NCBI GenBank assembly: GCA_026724425.1
Contig: JAIUCV010000007.1
Location: forward strand, 26,592,569 to 26,656,568
DNA from: Erythrophleum ivorense
Lineage: Eukaryota > Streptophyta > Magnoliopsida > Fabales > Fabaceae
DNA: 64,000 nucleotides
Direction: 5' to 3'
Shown here: piece by piece, positions 36,493 through 45,760 of the stretch
Layout: each line of letters begins with the position of its first letter
Position numbering within the stretch: position 1 is the first letter of the stretch
The notes under the pieces: model-generated
What the model saw: only the letters and a program-made list of their open reading frames with translations
Databases searched by the model: none
What the model was told of the DNA's origin: nothing
Made by a program: the position numbers and the translations under genes

Positions 36493-37662
36493 TCAGAAGT
36501 CGGGGTCCTGTGGTGGCGGAGGAGAGGGCTCTGGAGGAGGCGCATGAGATAGGGACCCAGCAGGACTGAGCACAAAGCTAGGAGGAGGAGGAAGCTCAGA
36601 TGAGTCCCACTGCATACGACTGGCCAAGTGCCTCAAACACTGGTACTGCCAGCGGTCCATGGCCTGCGCTCGAAAGGACAGATCCTGCATCATCGTATAG
36701 AGCGTCTCCAAGGAAGGGGCCGGCGCCGGAGCTGGCGGCATATCCTCAGCTGGCATATGAGATGGCTGATCAAGCTCAACTGGAATGTCCACTGGCTCGT
36801 CAAGAGGCTGCTCCATGGGCTCGTCCAGAGGCTCCTCTATGGGCTCGGGTTCTCCAGCCTCTAAGTCCCCAATCATAAGGATGGAAAAAGGTTTCCTCGG
36901 GGGAAGGAGCTCCTCAATCGGCTCAAATGGCACCCCAGCATCGGTGCACAACTCCGTGATCAGGTGAGGATGCGCAAGGCCGGAAACTGTAGACTGGGCG
37001 ATCTTCTTAATACTCTCAAAAACAATAAACCCGACATCGATCGGCCGCCCAGCCATGATAAGATAAATCAGAATGGCCCGGTCAATGGTGAGATCACTCA
37101 GATGACCACTGGGGAGCAAATTGGTGCAGACGAAGTGGGCCCAGTAGCGAGCCACCCTATTCAAATTGGCCCGCAGAATGCCTTTGGGTACCCCTCTTGA
37201 CATTTTCCAAAAGTTCCGGCCTGGGAGAGTCAAAGCCTCAACCACATCATCCAAATCAGGCGTCTCTCCAGCCATCCGGTATAAGCAGAACTCACAGTCA
37301 TCCACAAGAGGCAAGCGATATTTATCCCGAATCACTTGTTCATTGATGACAACGGTGCGCCCGCGGATTCTATATGAATGCTCACGGCAAAAGGGGGCGT
37401 TGGCGTAGAACTCCCGGACAATGGGCACCACCGCAGCTACTGGCTCAGAACAAAGTGAGCTCCATTGTCGAGCTGAAATCTGACCCCCTACTTCCGGGCT
37501 CTCAGTACGAAAAGTACTGAATCGCCTGCCTGGAATCAAAGCCCTGTGAAAGACAACTTCGTTGTATCGCTCCTGAGCGGCTAAGGACACAAAGCGAGAG
37601 CGATCAAAAGAAGGGGCAGATGAAGAGGAAGCTTCACCCCGGGCTTTCTTTTTGGGCGCCAT
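36493..37662 (-). CDS. Athila ORF2, putative plant transposon protein (env-position ORF)
   Basis: The 389-residue product starts at the first ATG, at 37662 (MAPKKKARGEASSSS). The frame is open nine codons further upstream but from TTG. The N-terminus is a nuclear-localisation-like KKK block plus Ser run. Residues about 20-225 form the domain known as putative plant transposon protein (PF20167 as I recall), with LTLPGRNFWKMSRGVPKG near residue 140 and DRAILIYLIMAGRPIDVGFI near 195. From about residue 265 it is acidic and Pro-rich, with EP-x-x-EP repeats. The tail is PPPP-rich. There is no signal peptide or clear membrane segment, so despite its env position I see no envelope character. It follows a leader intron (37667-38281) whose acceptor lies 4 nt before the ATG. 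The function is unknown. The frame is intact, and a decayed orthologue is at 61760-62853. Confidence 0.85.
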   Translation of the reverse strand: MAPKKKARGEASSSSAPSFDRSRFVSLAAQERYNEVVFHRALIPGRRFSTFRTESPEVGGQISARQWSSLCSEPVAAVVPIVREFYANAPFCREHSYRIRGRTVVINEQVIRDKYRLPLVDDCEFCLYRMAGETPDLDDVVEALTLPGRNFWKMSRGVPKGILRANLNRVARYWAHFVCTNLLPSGHLSDLTIDRAILIYLIMAGRPIDVGFIVFESIKKIAQSTVSGLAHPHLITELCTDAGVPFEPIEELLPPRKPFSILMIGDLEAGEPEPIEEPLDEPMEQPLDEPVDIPVELDQPSHMPAEDMPPAPAPAPSLETLYTMMQDLSFRAQAMDRWQYQCLRHLASRMQWDSSELPPPPSFVLSPAGSLSHAPPPEPSPPPPQDPDF

Positions 37663-37961
37663 GTACCTGTCACCAGAAATGATAACCAATTAATACAAGT
37701 AGCGAAGTACCAAAGATGCAAGTATAGCCCTAACGCTTGCCATTGGAGGCTGCTATAGAATTAGAGTCAAGCGCACAGAACAAGTCCAACCAACAGAGAA
37801 AACGAGAGACAAACTGATAAACATAGAATGGAACAAATCATGATCAGTCTAGTCTCCAATACCAGCAGCCAACCAGGGAAGGAAAGGATGGTCATACATG
37901 CTAAAACACAAGAGAGACATGCGGCAACCAATTAGGCACAAAAACAGGAGCAAACCAACAA

Positions 37962-38006
37962 GGAGAACTCTCTCAGGCATTTGATCGAACAGGTGGCGTG
38001 CATGGG
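37962..38006 (-). repeat. 45-bp direct repeat in the leader intron, copy 1
   Basis: Identical to 38121-38165. On the minus strand it reads as HARHLFDQMPERVL, preceded here by MFCKNGKAT. This resembles a plant pentatricopeptide (PPR) motif. Confidence 0.9.
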
Positions 38007-38120
38007 TAGCTTTCCCATTTTTGCAAAACATAAATTAGCACTAAGCCTCATCTAGCGCATATGCACAATAAAGGATGACAAACAAAAGGCAAACGCATGC
38101 AGCACAGAAGCAAATACAAT

Positions 38121-38165
38121 GGAGAACTCTCTCAGGCATTTGATCGAACAGGTGGCGTGCATGGG
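38121..38165 (-). repeat. 45-bp direct repeat in the leader intron, copy 2
   Basis: A perfect copy of 37962-38006, 159 bp away. The minus strand reads MYAHARHLFDQMPERVL. Diverged equivalents of both copies are in the old element intron (about 61230-61270 and 61390-61430). Confidence 0.9.
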
Positions 38166-38281
38166 CATACATTGAAACGAAAATGGAAACATGCAGATCG
38201 ACAATGCATCCATTTGAACAATGCAAAGCAATACAGCAACCTCAACAAGCAAATAACCATAGAGAGATAAATATAGCTTAC

Positions 38282-38594
38282 CGAGAGCTGGAGTAGGAAG
38301 CTAATGAGAGGGGGAGGGGAGAAAGCAAGTGACGCCTCGGCGGGATGGAATGAGCAAGCTGATGGGATAAGGAGGGGATGGGATTCGGAGCAACAATTGA
38401 GGGTAGGAGGGAGAGATTGAGGCGAAAATGAAGTGCAGAGAGTGAGAGGGGTTTTGGCGGGGGAGGGCTGCCGAGCAAATGAGAATACCAGGCAGGCTGA
38501 AATGATTCAAAATTCTTTTTATTTTCTGCGATTTTCGACTCACGCCGCGGCGAAGATAAGGGAGCCGAGGCGAAGTTTGACACTGGCACACAAA
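38282..38594 (-). other. ORF2 leader exon and GC-rich spacer
   Basis: On the minus strand this is the exon upstream of the leader intron. It is a C/T-rich stretch typical of 5' leaders (38300-38470), preceded by CCGCGGCG spacer motifs (38540-38572). No protein is supported, although both frames are open for about 130 codons. Confidence 0.6.
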
Positions 38595-38612
38595 TCCCCG
38601 GCAACGGCGCCA
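38595..38612 (-). promoter_or_regulatory. Internal primer-binding site, perfect tRNA-Asp match
   Basis: The plus strand reads TCCCCGGCAACGGCGCCA, the 3' end of plant tRNA-Asp, so the minus strand is a perfect primer site. It adjoins the truncated internal LTR, 6 nt away, exactly as at a real 5' end, but lies in the middle of the element. Confidence 0.88.
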
Positions 38613-38618
38613 AAAACT

Positions 38619-39676
38619 TGTTGCTTTCCCAGAAGCGTACACGCAAGTATACGTATCGTGAAGGCAATATAGTGATAAGAAATGATCGTTCCCTCGAGGA
38701 TTTGTTGTCAAAATAACGTCAAGTATTGAAATTCACACCCCAATTTAAATTAAGCAATTCAATTCTTAAATGTTGATGTTAACAAAAATTGCTTATGATT
38801 CTAAAACTGTGTAAAAATCTAGGTTAGGATTTGGATTTCCGGGTAAATATTAACATCTAGGATTATTGGTCCTCTTGCACTTCATAGTAGTGAGTTCAAC
38901 ATTCATTTCCTTCTGCTCTCCATAGTGATACTTGTTGGTCTAGGATTCTATTGTTCCTATATATATTTTTCCAAATAGTGTATAGGGTACTTAGCCAATT
39001 TTATAATCTCTTATAAGATTAACTAAGATCAACTATGTGTGCAGTACCTACTGGACCATGTGAGGTTATTAAGTATATTCCTATCTCAATAACTCAGCTA
39101 TCCACTCTCCTCAACGAATTTCAAGCACTCACACCACTCAACCTTTGATCTAACCTCCCTTTTCCTTTCCCAAGTTCAAGTAAGGCATTATATCAATCTA
39201 AATGTTGGCCAATCAATCAGAAAGCATGAAGTACAAAGCTGAGTGAACAAGGATAAATTATTGATTGCAGAATTAGAATGAAGAGCTACTACTAATCCAT
39301 ACAAGAGTTCCAAATAATCCTAGATTAATTAGGGTTTAGCTATACATGATCATAAAATCCAAAGTCAAGCTTGAAGCACAAATCAAATGCATTAGAAACT
39401 ATGAACAAAACACAGGAAATGAAGAGGAAACTCATAAACACAAGGTTCAGCTCCAATCTTCAATCTCCAGCCTCTCTATGCTCCAAGATGACTCCCTAGC
39501 TCTTCCCTCATCCCTTGCACCTCTAGAATAACTCCAAACCAACCCAGAATGACGGCTGCCTCGACTTTACTTTCCATAAGAAGCTCCCAACCCTCAGAAA
39601 TTTAAGAAACAAAATGCTGCGTTCAGCTAATCCGACTTGCGCCGCGGCGAATATCGATGCACCGCGGCGAGTTTTG
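38619..39676 (-). repeat. Extra truncated LTR inside the young element (copy C)
   Basis: 1058 bp, starting TGTTGCTTTCCC and matching LTRs B and D with few differences up to GCGAGTTTTG at 39676. There it switches to the internal GC-rich spacer. The terminal ~512 bp of the LTR (counterpart of 46819-47330) are missing. It lies between gag-pol and ORF2, still joined to its own primer site (38595-38612). The old element has no such copy. Confidence 0.93.
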
Positions 39677-40158
39677 CTACTGTCTTCCTACAAGCCGCAG
39701 CGAAGATTATCGAGCCGCGCCGAGTTTGGCCACTGCTTGGATGACTGCCGCGGCGAAGTTATTTGAGCCGCGGCGCAAAATGCTATTGATGCACTATTTC
39801 GAAAATTATGTCCATTCCCACTGATTTAATACTATTCTCTCAAATTTGACCCCTCAAGATTGAAATTTAAAACCTAGACTAGGGCATAAGCTAATTTATA
39901 AAGTTAGAAATACTCCCTATCCTTCACTTTTGCAATCTTGACCTTGCTACTGCATGAAGTTGTTGGAATTTGTTTCACAGCTTTGCATGATCAACCCTCG
40001 TCCCTAGATTCTCCTGAAACCAAAAAAACATGCAACCATAAATTACCTACACAACATTCTGACACTCTTTATTCTCAAAAACACAAATTAAGAAAAGAAC
40101 TTGGGTTGCCTCCCAAGAAGCGCTAAGTTTATAGTCTTTAGCCCGACTTTCAGCGACT
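39677..40158 (-). other. Spacer between gag-pol and the internal LTR
   Basis: Non-coding. It includes CCGCGGCGAAG-type GC-rich motifs (39707-39776) that resemble those in the LTRs, and AT-rich DNA conserved with 56429-57000 of the old element. Confidence 0.6.
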
Positions 40159-43100
40159 TCACATGCAATCCTTCAGGGTGATGCTGGACTTTTGACGGTC
40201 CACCTCTCCTCCTTGATAATGTTTGAGCCTCTGGCCATTAACTTTGAATTTTCTGTTTGACTCCTTCTCCATGATTTCTACTGCACCGAACGGAGTGACC
40301 TCAACTACTTCAAAAGGCCCTGACCACCGCGACTTGAGCTTGCCCGGAAAGAGTTTGAGCCTTGAATTATATAGCAATACCAGTTGGCCAGGCTCAAACT
40401 TCCTCGGTAAAATTCTCCTGTCATGCCATTGCTTGGTCTTCTCCTTGTAGAGCTTGGAACTATCATAAGCATGAAGCCGGAATTCATCCAACTCATTCAA
40501 CTGCAGCAATCTTTTCCCATCGGCTTTTCTTAAGTCAAAATTTAATTTTTTTACAGCCCAAAAAGCGTTATGCTCAAGTTCTACTGGTAAGTGACAGGCT
40601 TTACCGAAGACAAGCTTGTAAGGAGACATGCCAATTGGAGTTTTGAATGCTGTACGATAGGCCCACAAGGCATCATCTAATTTTTCTGCCCAATCCTTTC
40701 TTGAAGGGCCTACCGTTTTCTCCAAAATCCTCTTTATCTCTCGATTAGATACTTCACACTGCCCATTAGTCTGAGGATGATATGCCAAAGCCATCTTGTG
40801 TTGCACTCCATATTTCCTTAGGAATGCTTTGAGCTGGTAATTGTTGAAATGGGTACCCTCATCACTGATGATTGCTCTTGGGGCTCCAAATCTGGTAAAG
40901 ATGTTCTTCTTTAAGAATCTCACTACTGCCTTCACATCATTGGCATGACAGGCCACCGCCTCAATCCACTTTGTCACATAATCCACAGCAACAAGAATGT
41001 AGTGGTTGTTTTGAGAAGAAGGGAAAGGCCCCATAAAATCTATTCCCCAAACATCAAAGGCTTCCACTTCTAAAATATTGTTTAGAGGCATCTCATGTCG
41101 CTTAGACAGGTTACCAGCTCTTTGGCATTTGTCACATCTCCCTACAAAAGTGTGTGCATCCTTAAACACTGAGGGCCAATAAAAGCCCGATTGAAGAATT
41201 TTGGCTGCAGTTCGTTGCCCATTGAAATGTCCTCCGTACTCCGTAGCATGACATCTTAGTAAGATGGACTCTTGCTCCTCATCTGGGACACACCTTCGCA
41301 GTATTTGATCTGCACACATTCTAAACAAAAAGGGCTCATCCCAGACATACAATCTTACATCATGCAGAAACCTCTTCCTTTGGTGCGAATTTAACTCTGG
41401 AGGCAACACATGACACACCAGATAATTTACATAATCCGCGTACCATGGTAATTTGCTTTGCTCCACAAAGAATAGGTTCTCATCCGGGAAAGTGTCGCTG
41501 ATCTGTTTCTCTTGACCTCCCTGAGTATCACTACTCAGTCTAGACAAATGATCGGCCACATGGTTCTCACTACCCTTTTTGTCCACTATCTCCAGATCAA
41601 ATTCTTGCAGAAGCAGAACCCATCGGATAAGTCTTGGTTTGGAGTCCTTCTTCTCGATCAAATATTTGATAGCTGCATGGTCTGTGAAAACTGTAACCTT
41701 GGTACCCACCAAGTAAGATCTGAACTTCTCAAAGGCATATACTACTGCTAACAACTCCTTTTCGGTGGTAGTATAATTCAATTGAGCTTCCGATAGAGTC
41801 TTACTGGCATAGTAGATTGGGTGGAAGATCCTCCCTCTCCTTTGCCCCAACACAGCACCCACGGCATAGTCACTAGCATCACACATCACTTCAAATGGTT
41901 CAGCCCAATTAGGTGCTACAATAATAGGAGCGGATACCAAATTCTTCTTCAACTCCTCAAATGCCATATGACAATGATCGTCAAACTTGAATGGAGCATC
42001 TTTCTCAAGTAGCTGACAGAGGGGTTTGGCTATTTTAGAGAAGTCTTTAATGAACCTCCTATAAAAGCTTGCGTGGCCCAAAAAACTCCGAACTCCTTTT
42101 ACATTAGCCGGAGGTGGAAGTTGCTCAATTAGAGAGATTTTGGCCTTATCCACCTCAAGGCCTTTACTGGAAACGCGATGACCAAGCACCACCCCCTCTT
42201 GCACCATAAAATGGCATTTTTCCCAGTTTAGAACCAGATGAGTTTCCTCACATCTCTTTAAAACTTGCTCTAAATTAGCAAGGCATTCTTCAAATGAGTC
42301 CCCAAAAACCGAGAAATCATCCATAAAAATCTCCATGGTCTGCTCAATCATATCAGAGAAAATGGACATCATGCATCTCTGAAATGTGGCGGGTGCATTG
42401 CATAATCCAAATGGCATCCTTCTGAAAGCGAAGGTGCCATAAGGACATGTGAAGGTAGTCTTTTCCTGGTCCTCAGGTGCAATGGCAATCTGATTATATC
42501 CCGAGTACCTATCCAGGAAGCAAAAGTAGGCCTTCCCAGCTAATCTATCCAGCATTTGGTCAATGAAGGGTAATGGGAAATGATCTTTCCTGGTGGCAGT
42601 ATTAAGTTTCCTATAATCCATACAAACCCGCCACCCCGTCACTGTCCTTGTAGGAATCAACTCGTTGTGGGTGTTAGCCACTACAGTCATACCTCCTTTC
42701 TTGGGGACGCATTGGACTGGGCTCAGCCAAGAGCTGTCTGAAATTGGATAGATGATCCCTGCGTCCAGCCATTTCAAGATTTCTTTCTTCACTACCTCCT
42801 TCATTATTGGGTTAAGCCTTCTCTGGTGTTCAATAGCCTTCTTGTGGTTGTCCTCCAACAGGATTTTATGCATACAAATGGAGGGGCTTATCCCTTTGAT
42901 GTCTGCTAATGACCATCCAATGGCTTTCTTGAAACTGCCCAGTACTCGAAGAAGCTCCCTTTCTTGATGATCAGATAATGTGGCAGAAATTATTACTGGC
43001 AGTGAACCGTCCTTCCCTAGGTAAGCATATTTCAAATGAGGAGGTAAAGGCTTCAACTCTAAAGATGGAGGCTCCTCTACAGATGGCTTCAGCACAGACT

Positions 43101-45579
43101 TGACTCCAACAGATGCATCCAGTGGTTCAAACTGTTTAGAAGCTTTGAAATGCTTTTGAGCAGCTTCTAACAGTTTAATGCATTCTCTCACTCCATTGTG
43201 CTCCTTCCTTGCTAAGCCAACTAATGTTGCTTCTAGAGGATCCTTGAGAGTTGATTCAATGAACTCATCATGGACTGCTTGGGTGATTAGACGTACAAAG
43301 CAACATTCCTCTGATTCCTTCGGGCTCTTCATAGCCTCATACATGTTGAATGTCACCTCTTGGTCATTAACCCTCATGGTAAGTTCTCCTTTCTGAACAT
43401 CAATTAATGTTCTGCCAGTGGCCAAAAAGGGTCTACCCAAGATGATCGGAATATCTTTATCTTCTTCATAGTCCAAGACTATGAAGTCTGCTGGAAAAAT
43501 TAACTTATCCACCTTCACTAGCACATCTTCTATAACTCCATTTGGATAGGCTAAAGATCGGTCAGCTAGTTGCAAGGTGACTGTTGTAGGCCTTGCCTCG
43601 CCCAATCCAAGCTTCTTGAATGTTGACAGTGACATTAAGTTAACACTTGCCCCCAAGTCACACAAGGCATTTCCAGCAAAATGTTTCCCAATGTTACAAG
43701 GAATGGTAAAACTCCCTGGATCCTTCATCTTAGGTGGTAATTTCTTTTGCAAGATGGCACTGCATTCTTGAGTTAGGGCCACCATCTCAAATTCTCCAAA
43801 CCGCCGTTTATTAGACAGCACATCTTTCATGAACTTGGCATAACTGGGCATTTGCTCCAAAGCCTCTGCAAATGGAATATTAATGTGGAGTTGTTTGAAG
43901 ATTTCAAGGAATTTCTGATATTGCATGTCCAGATTCTTCTTCCTGAAACGTTGAGGAAAGGGCAGTGGGGGAATGATTCTCTCTTGCTCTACCTTTTTAC
44001 TCTTCTCTGCACTGTCTTTCCTCTTCTCATTTGCTTCATCCTTCTCTTCCTCCTTGTTCCTCACTTTCAAAGGTTCCTCCTTATCACCCCTCTGTTCATC
44101 TTTGCCTTGGTCTGGACTTGTCTTATTGGCTTGCTTTGATGGCAAAACTTCAGACAACTCCTTACCACTTCTTAATGCTATAGCTTTACATTCCTCTTTG
44201 CCTTCTCTTCTGGGGTTAGGTACAGTGTCACTAGGTAGCACCCCAATCTGTCTTGAGTTTACAGAAGAGGCCAATTGACCGATTTGTACTTCTATATTCC
44301 GAATTGCGGTCTCATGTCTTGTCATTGTGGCATCTTGTCTGGCTAAGATGGCATCTTGCTTAGCCATATATTGCATGAGCATTTCTTCCATGTTTGGTTT
44401 CTTTTCTGGCATTGGTGGTCTTCCTTGAGTAGGAAATCCCGGGGGGTGAGAAAGTCTCATACCCGAAGAGGATGACTGGGGCTGATTTTGTCCCTGGCTC
44501 CAGGAAAAATTTGGATGATTCCTCCATCCCGGGTTATAAGTGTTGGAATAAGGGTTGTTTTGGGCCTTCCCGAAGTTGCCCATGTAGTTGACGACTTCTA
44601 CCAAGGAGGGGCATTGTTCACTGCAGTGTTCTTCTCCACAATGATCACAAGTGATGGCTGGAGCATGAATAGAGTTGACCCCCACTGGTGCACTGAAACG
44701 TGTTTCAAGACTATCAAACCTCTTATTCATTGCAGCCACCTGAGCCGAGAGTGCAGATAAAGCATCTATTTCATGTATCCCAGCTACCTTTTTCTTGTGA
44801 GGTCTGGATGCAGACCATTGGAGGGAGTTAGCTGCCATATTTTCCAGCAAATTATAAGCCTCTTCAACATTCAAATTGCCTGTGATACTCCCATTTGAAG
44901 CTGAGTCGAGAATGGCTTTTGTTTCAGGCAACAACCTATTATAGAAGGTTTGCACCTGCACCCATTTAGGAAATCCATGATTGGGGCACTTTTTTAGCAG
45001 TTCCTTGAATCTCTCCCAAGCTTCATATAAGGGTTCATCATCGTGTTGCATGAAGGAGGTAATGTCATTTCTCAACTCTACTGATCGAGCTGGCGGAAAA
45101 AATCTGGCTCTAAATCTTGTGACTAGATCATCCCAAGTGGTGATAGACCCATCCGGCAATGAGATGAGCCATACCTTAGCCTTGTCCCTTAATGAAAGTG
45201 GGAAAAGCCTTAGCCGAATAGCATCGTCTGTCACTCCATTCTGCTTAAATGAATCACACACCTCTAAGAAGTTGGAGAGGTGAGTGTTCGGATCTTCAAG
45301 AGGAGAGCCACTGAATTGTCCAGCCATTTGAAGCATTTGCAGCACCACTTGCTTCATTTCAAAATTGTTTGCTTGAATGGCTGGTCTTCTTATACTTGAG
45401 TGGTACCCTTGCATATTCAAAGTTGCAAAATCGTTCACTGTGCGGACACGATTTTCATCCTCTTGCGCCATGTTTGTGGTTGAGTCAGAAGTTTCGCTGC
45501 CGTCTCTCTGAGCTTGATTAGAGGCTTGATCAGATTCTTCTGGAAACAAAACCACTTCGAGACTCACAATCTCTTGCAT
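40159..45579 (-). CDS. Athila-type gag-pol polyprotein, intact
   Basis: One uninterrupted frame of 1806 residues from the first ATG, at 45579 (MQEIVSLEVV). The six codons upstream have no ATG. Residue positions are approximate. Gag is at 50-260, with a short zinc knuckle C-x2-C-x3-H-x4-C at 311-323 (CDHCGEEHCSEQC). The aspartic protease is CDLGAS, Asp641. The reverse transcriptase has Asp1023 and FMDDF (Asp1087, Asp1088). RNase H has Asp1234, Asp1300 and ADHLSRL. The integrase zinc motif has His1444, His1451, Cys1482 and Cys1485; the catalytic core is Asp1514, Asp1573 and Glu1609, with exactly 35 residues between the last two. Nothing catalytic is missing. Gag and pol are fused in one frame, so no frameshift signal is needed. 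The RT sequence (SLEECLANLEQVL-like region, LGHRVSSKGLEVDKAKI) is typical of the Athila clade. Potentially functional. Confidence 0.96.
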   Translation of the reverse strand: MQEIVSLEVVLFPEESDQASNQAQRDGSETSDSTTNMAQEDENRVRTVNDFATLNMQGYHSSIRRPAIQANNFEMKQVVLQMLQMAGQFSGSPLEDPNTHLSNFLEVCDSFKQNGVTDDAIRLRLFPLSLRDKAKVWLISLPDGSITTWDDLVTRFRARFFPPARSVELRNDITSFMQHDDEPLYEAWERFKELLKKCPNHGFPKWVQVQTFYNRLLPETKAILDSASNGSITGNLNVEEAYNLLENMAANSLQWSASRPHKKKVAGIHEIDALSALSAQVAAMNKRFDSLETRFSAPVGVNSIHAPAITCDHCGEEHCSEQCPSLVEVVNYMGNFGKAQNNPYSNTYNPGWRNHPNFSWSQGQNQPQSSSSGMRLSHPPGFPTQGRPPMPEKKPNMEEMLMQYMAKQDAILARQDATMTRHETAIRNIEVQIGQLASSVNSRQIGVLPSDTVPNPRREGKEECKAIALRSGKELSEVLPSKQANKTSPDQGKDEQRGDKEEPLKVRNKEEEKDEANEKRKDSAEKSKKVEQERIIPPLPFPQRFRKKNLDMQYQKFLEIFKQLHINIPFAEALEQMPSYAKFMKDVLSNKRRFGEFEMVALTQECSAILQKKLPPKMKDPGSFTIPCNIGKHFAGNALCDLGASVNLMSLSTFKKLGLGEARPTTVTLQLADRSLAYPNGVIEDVLVKVDKLIFPADFIVLDYEEDKDIPIILGRPFLATGRTLIDVQKGELTMRVNDQEVTFNMYEAMKSPKESEECCFVRLITQAVHDEFIESTLKDPLEATLVGLARKEHNGVRECIKLLEAAQKHFKASKQFEPLDASVGVKSVLKPSVEEPPSLELKPLPPHLKYAYLGKDGSLPVIISATLSDHQERELLRVLGSFKKAIGWSLADIKGISPSICMHKILLEDNHKKAIEHQRRLNPIMKEVVKKEILKWLDAGIIYPISDSSWLSPVQCVPKKGGMTVVANTHNELIPTRTVTGWRVCMDYRKLNTATRKDHFPLPFIDQMLDRLAGKAYFCFLDRYSGYNQIAIAPEDQEKTTFTCPYGTFAFRRMPFGLCNAPATFQRCMMSIFSDMIEQTMEIFMDDFSVFGDSFEECLANLEQVLKRCEETHLVLNWEKCHFMVQEGVVLGHRVSSKGLEVDKAKISLIEQLPPPANVKGVRSFLGHASFYRRFIKDFSKIAKPLCQLLEKDAPFKFDDHCHMAFEELKKNLVSAPIIVAPNWAEPFEVMCDASDYAVGAVLGQRRGRIFHPIYYASKTLSEAQLNYTTTEKELLAVVYAFEKFRSYLVGTKVTVFTDHAAIKYLIEKKDSKPRLIRWVLLLQEFDLEIVDKKGSENHVADHLSRLSSDTQGGQEKQISDTFPDENLFFVEQSKLPWYADYVNYLVCHVLPPELNSHQRKRFLHDVRLYVWDEPFLFRMCADQILRRCVPDEEQESILLRCHATEYGGHFNGQRTAAKILQSGFYWPSVFKDAHTFVGRCDKCQRAGNLSKRHEMPLNNILEVEAFDVWGIDFMGPFPSSQNNHYILVAVDYVTKWIEAVACHANDVKAVVRFLKKNIFTRFGAPRAIISDEGTHFNNYQLKAFLRKYGVQHKMALAYHPQTNGQCEVSNREIKRILEKTVGPSRKDWAEKLDDALWAYRTAFKTPIGMSPYKLVFGKACHLPVELEHNAFWAVKKLNFDLRKADGKRLLQLNELDEFRLHAYDSSKLYKEKTKQWHDRRILPRKFEPGQLVLLYNSRLKLFPGKLKSRWSGPFEVVEVTPFGAVEIMEKESNRKFKVNGQRLKHYQGGEVDRQKSSITLKDCM

Positions 45580-45736
45580 ATGAGGTTGTGCACACACAGA
45601 AGGTAGTCACTGCAAAACAGAACAGAGAAAGAAATTGAAAGTAGATAAAGTAAAAAAAAAAAAAATATACACAGCGCTTAAGTTCAAACTAGGTATGCTA
45701 GTATCAATATTGACACACAATATTTTGGCACACAAA

Positions 45737-45754
45737 TCCCCGACAACGGCGCCA
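45737..45754 (-). promoter_or_regulatory. Primer-binding site of the young element, tRNA-Asp with one mismatch
   Basis: The plus strand reads TCCCCGACAACGGCGCCA, one base different from tRNA-Asp (CGG to CGA). It lies 6 nt from LTR D. The leader between it and gag (45580-45736) is non-coding. Confidence 0.9.
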
Positions 45755-45760
45755 AAAACT

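Larger units (their letters stand above)
37667..38281 (-). other. Leader intron upstream of ORF2
   Basis: On the minus strand a donor, TCTCG|GTAAGC (38281), and an acceptor, GGTGACAG|GTACATGG (37667), bracket 615 nt, with the acceptor next to the ORF2 start codon. The old element has the same arrangement (61095-61748; CACAG|GTATGC and TTTTGTAG|GTAATCC, 654 nt). Conserved position in two diverged copies makes a real intron likely, so ORF2 is probably expressed from a spliced subgenomic RNA. Confidence 0.65.

Noticed and set aside
36600..37408. Several plus-strand frames of 60-92 codons
   Set aside because: They are antisense shadows of ORF2 at 36493-37662.
38278..38711. Two overlapping 129-136-codon minus-strand frames
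   Set aside because: They cover the C/T-rich leader, the primer site and the LTR edge; the old element does not preserve them.
45580..45597. Extending gag-pol six codons upstream
   Set aside because: The upstream codon is GTG, which is not a usual plant start, and a stop lies four codons further up. The first ATG is at 45579.
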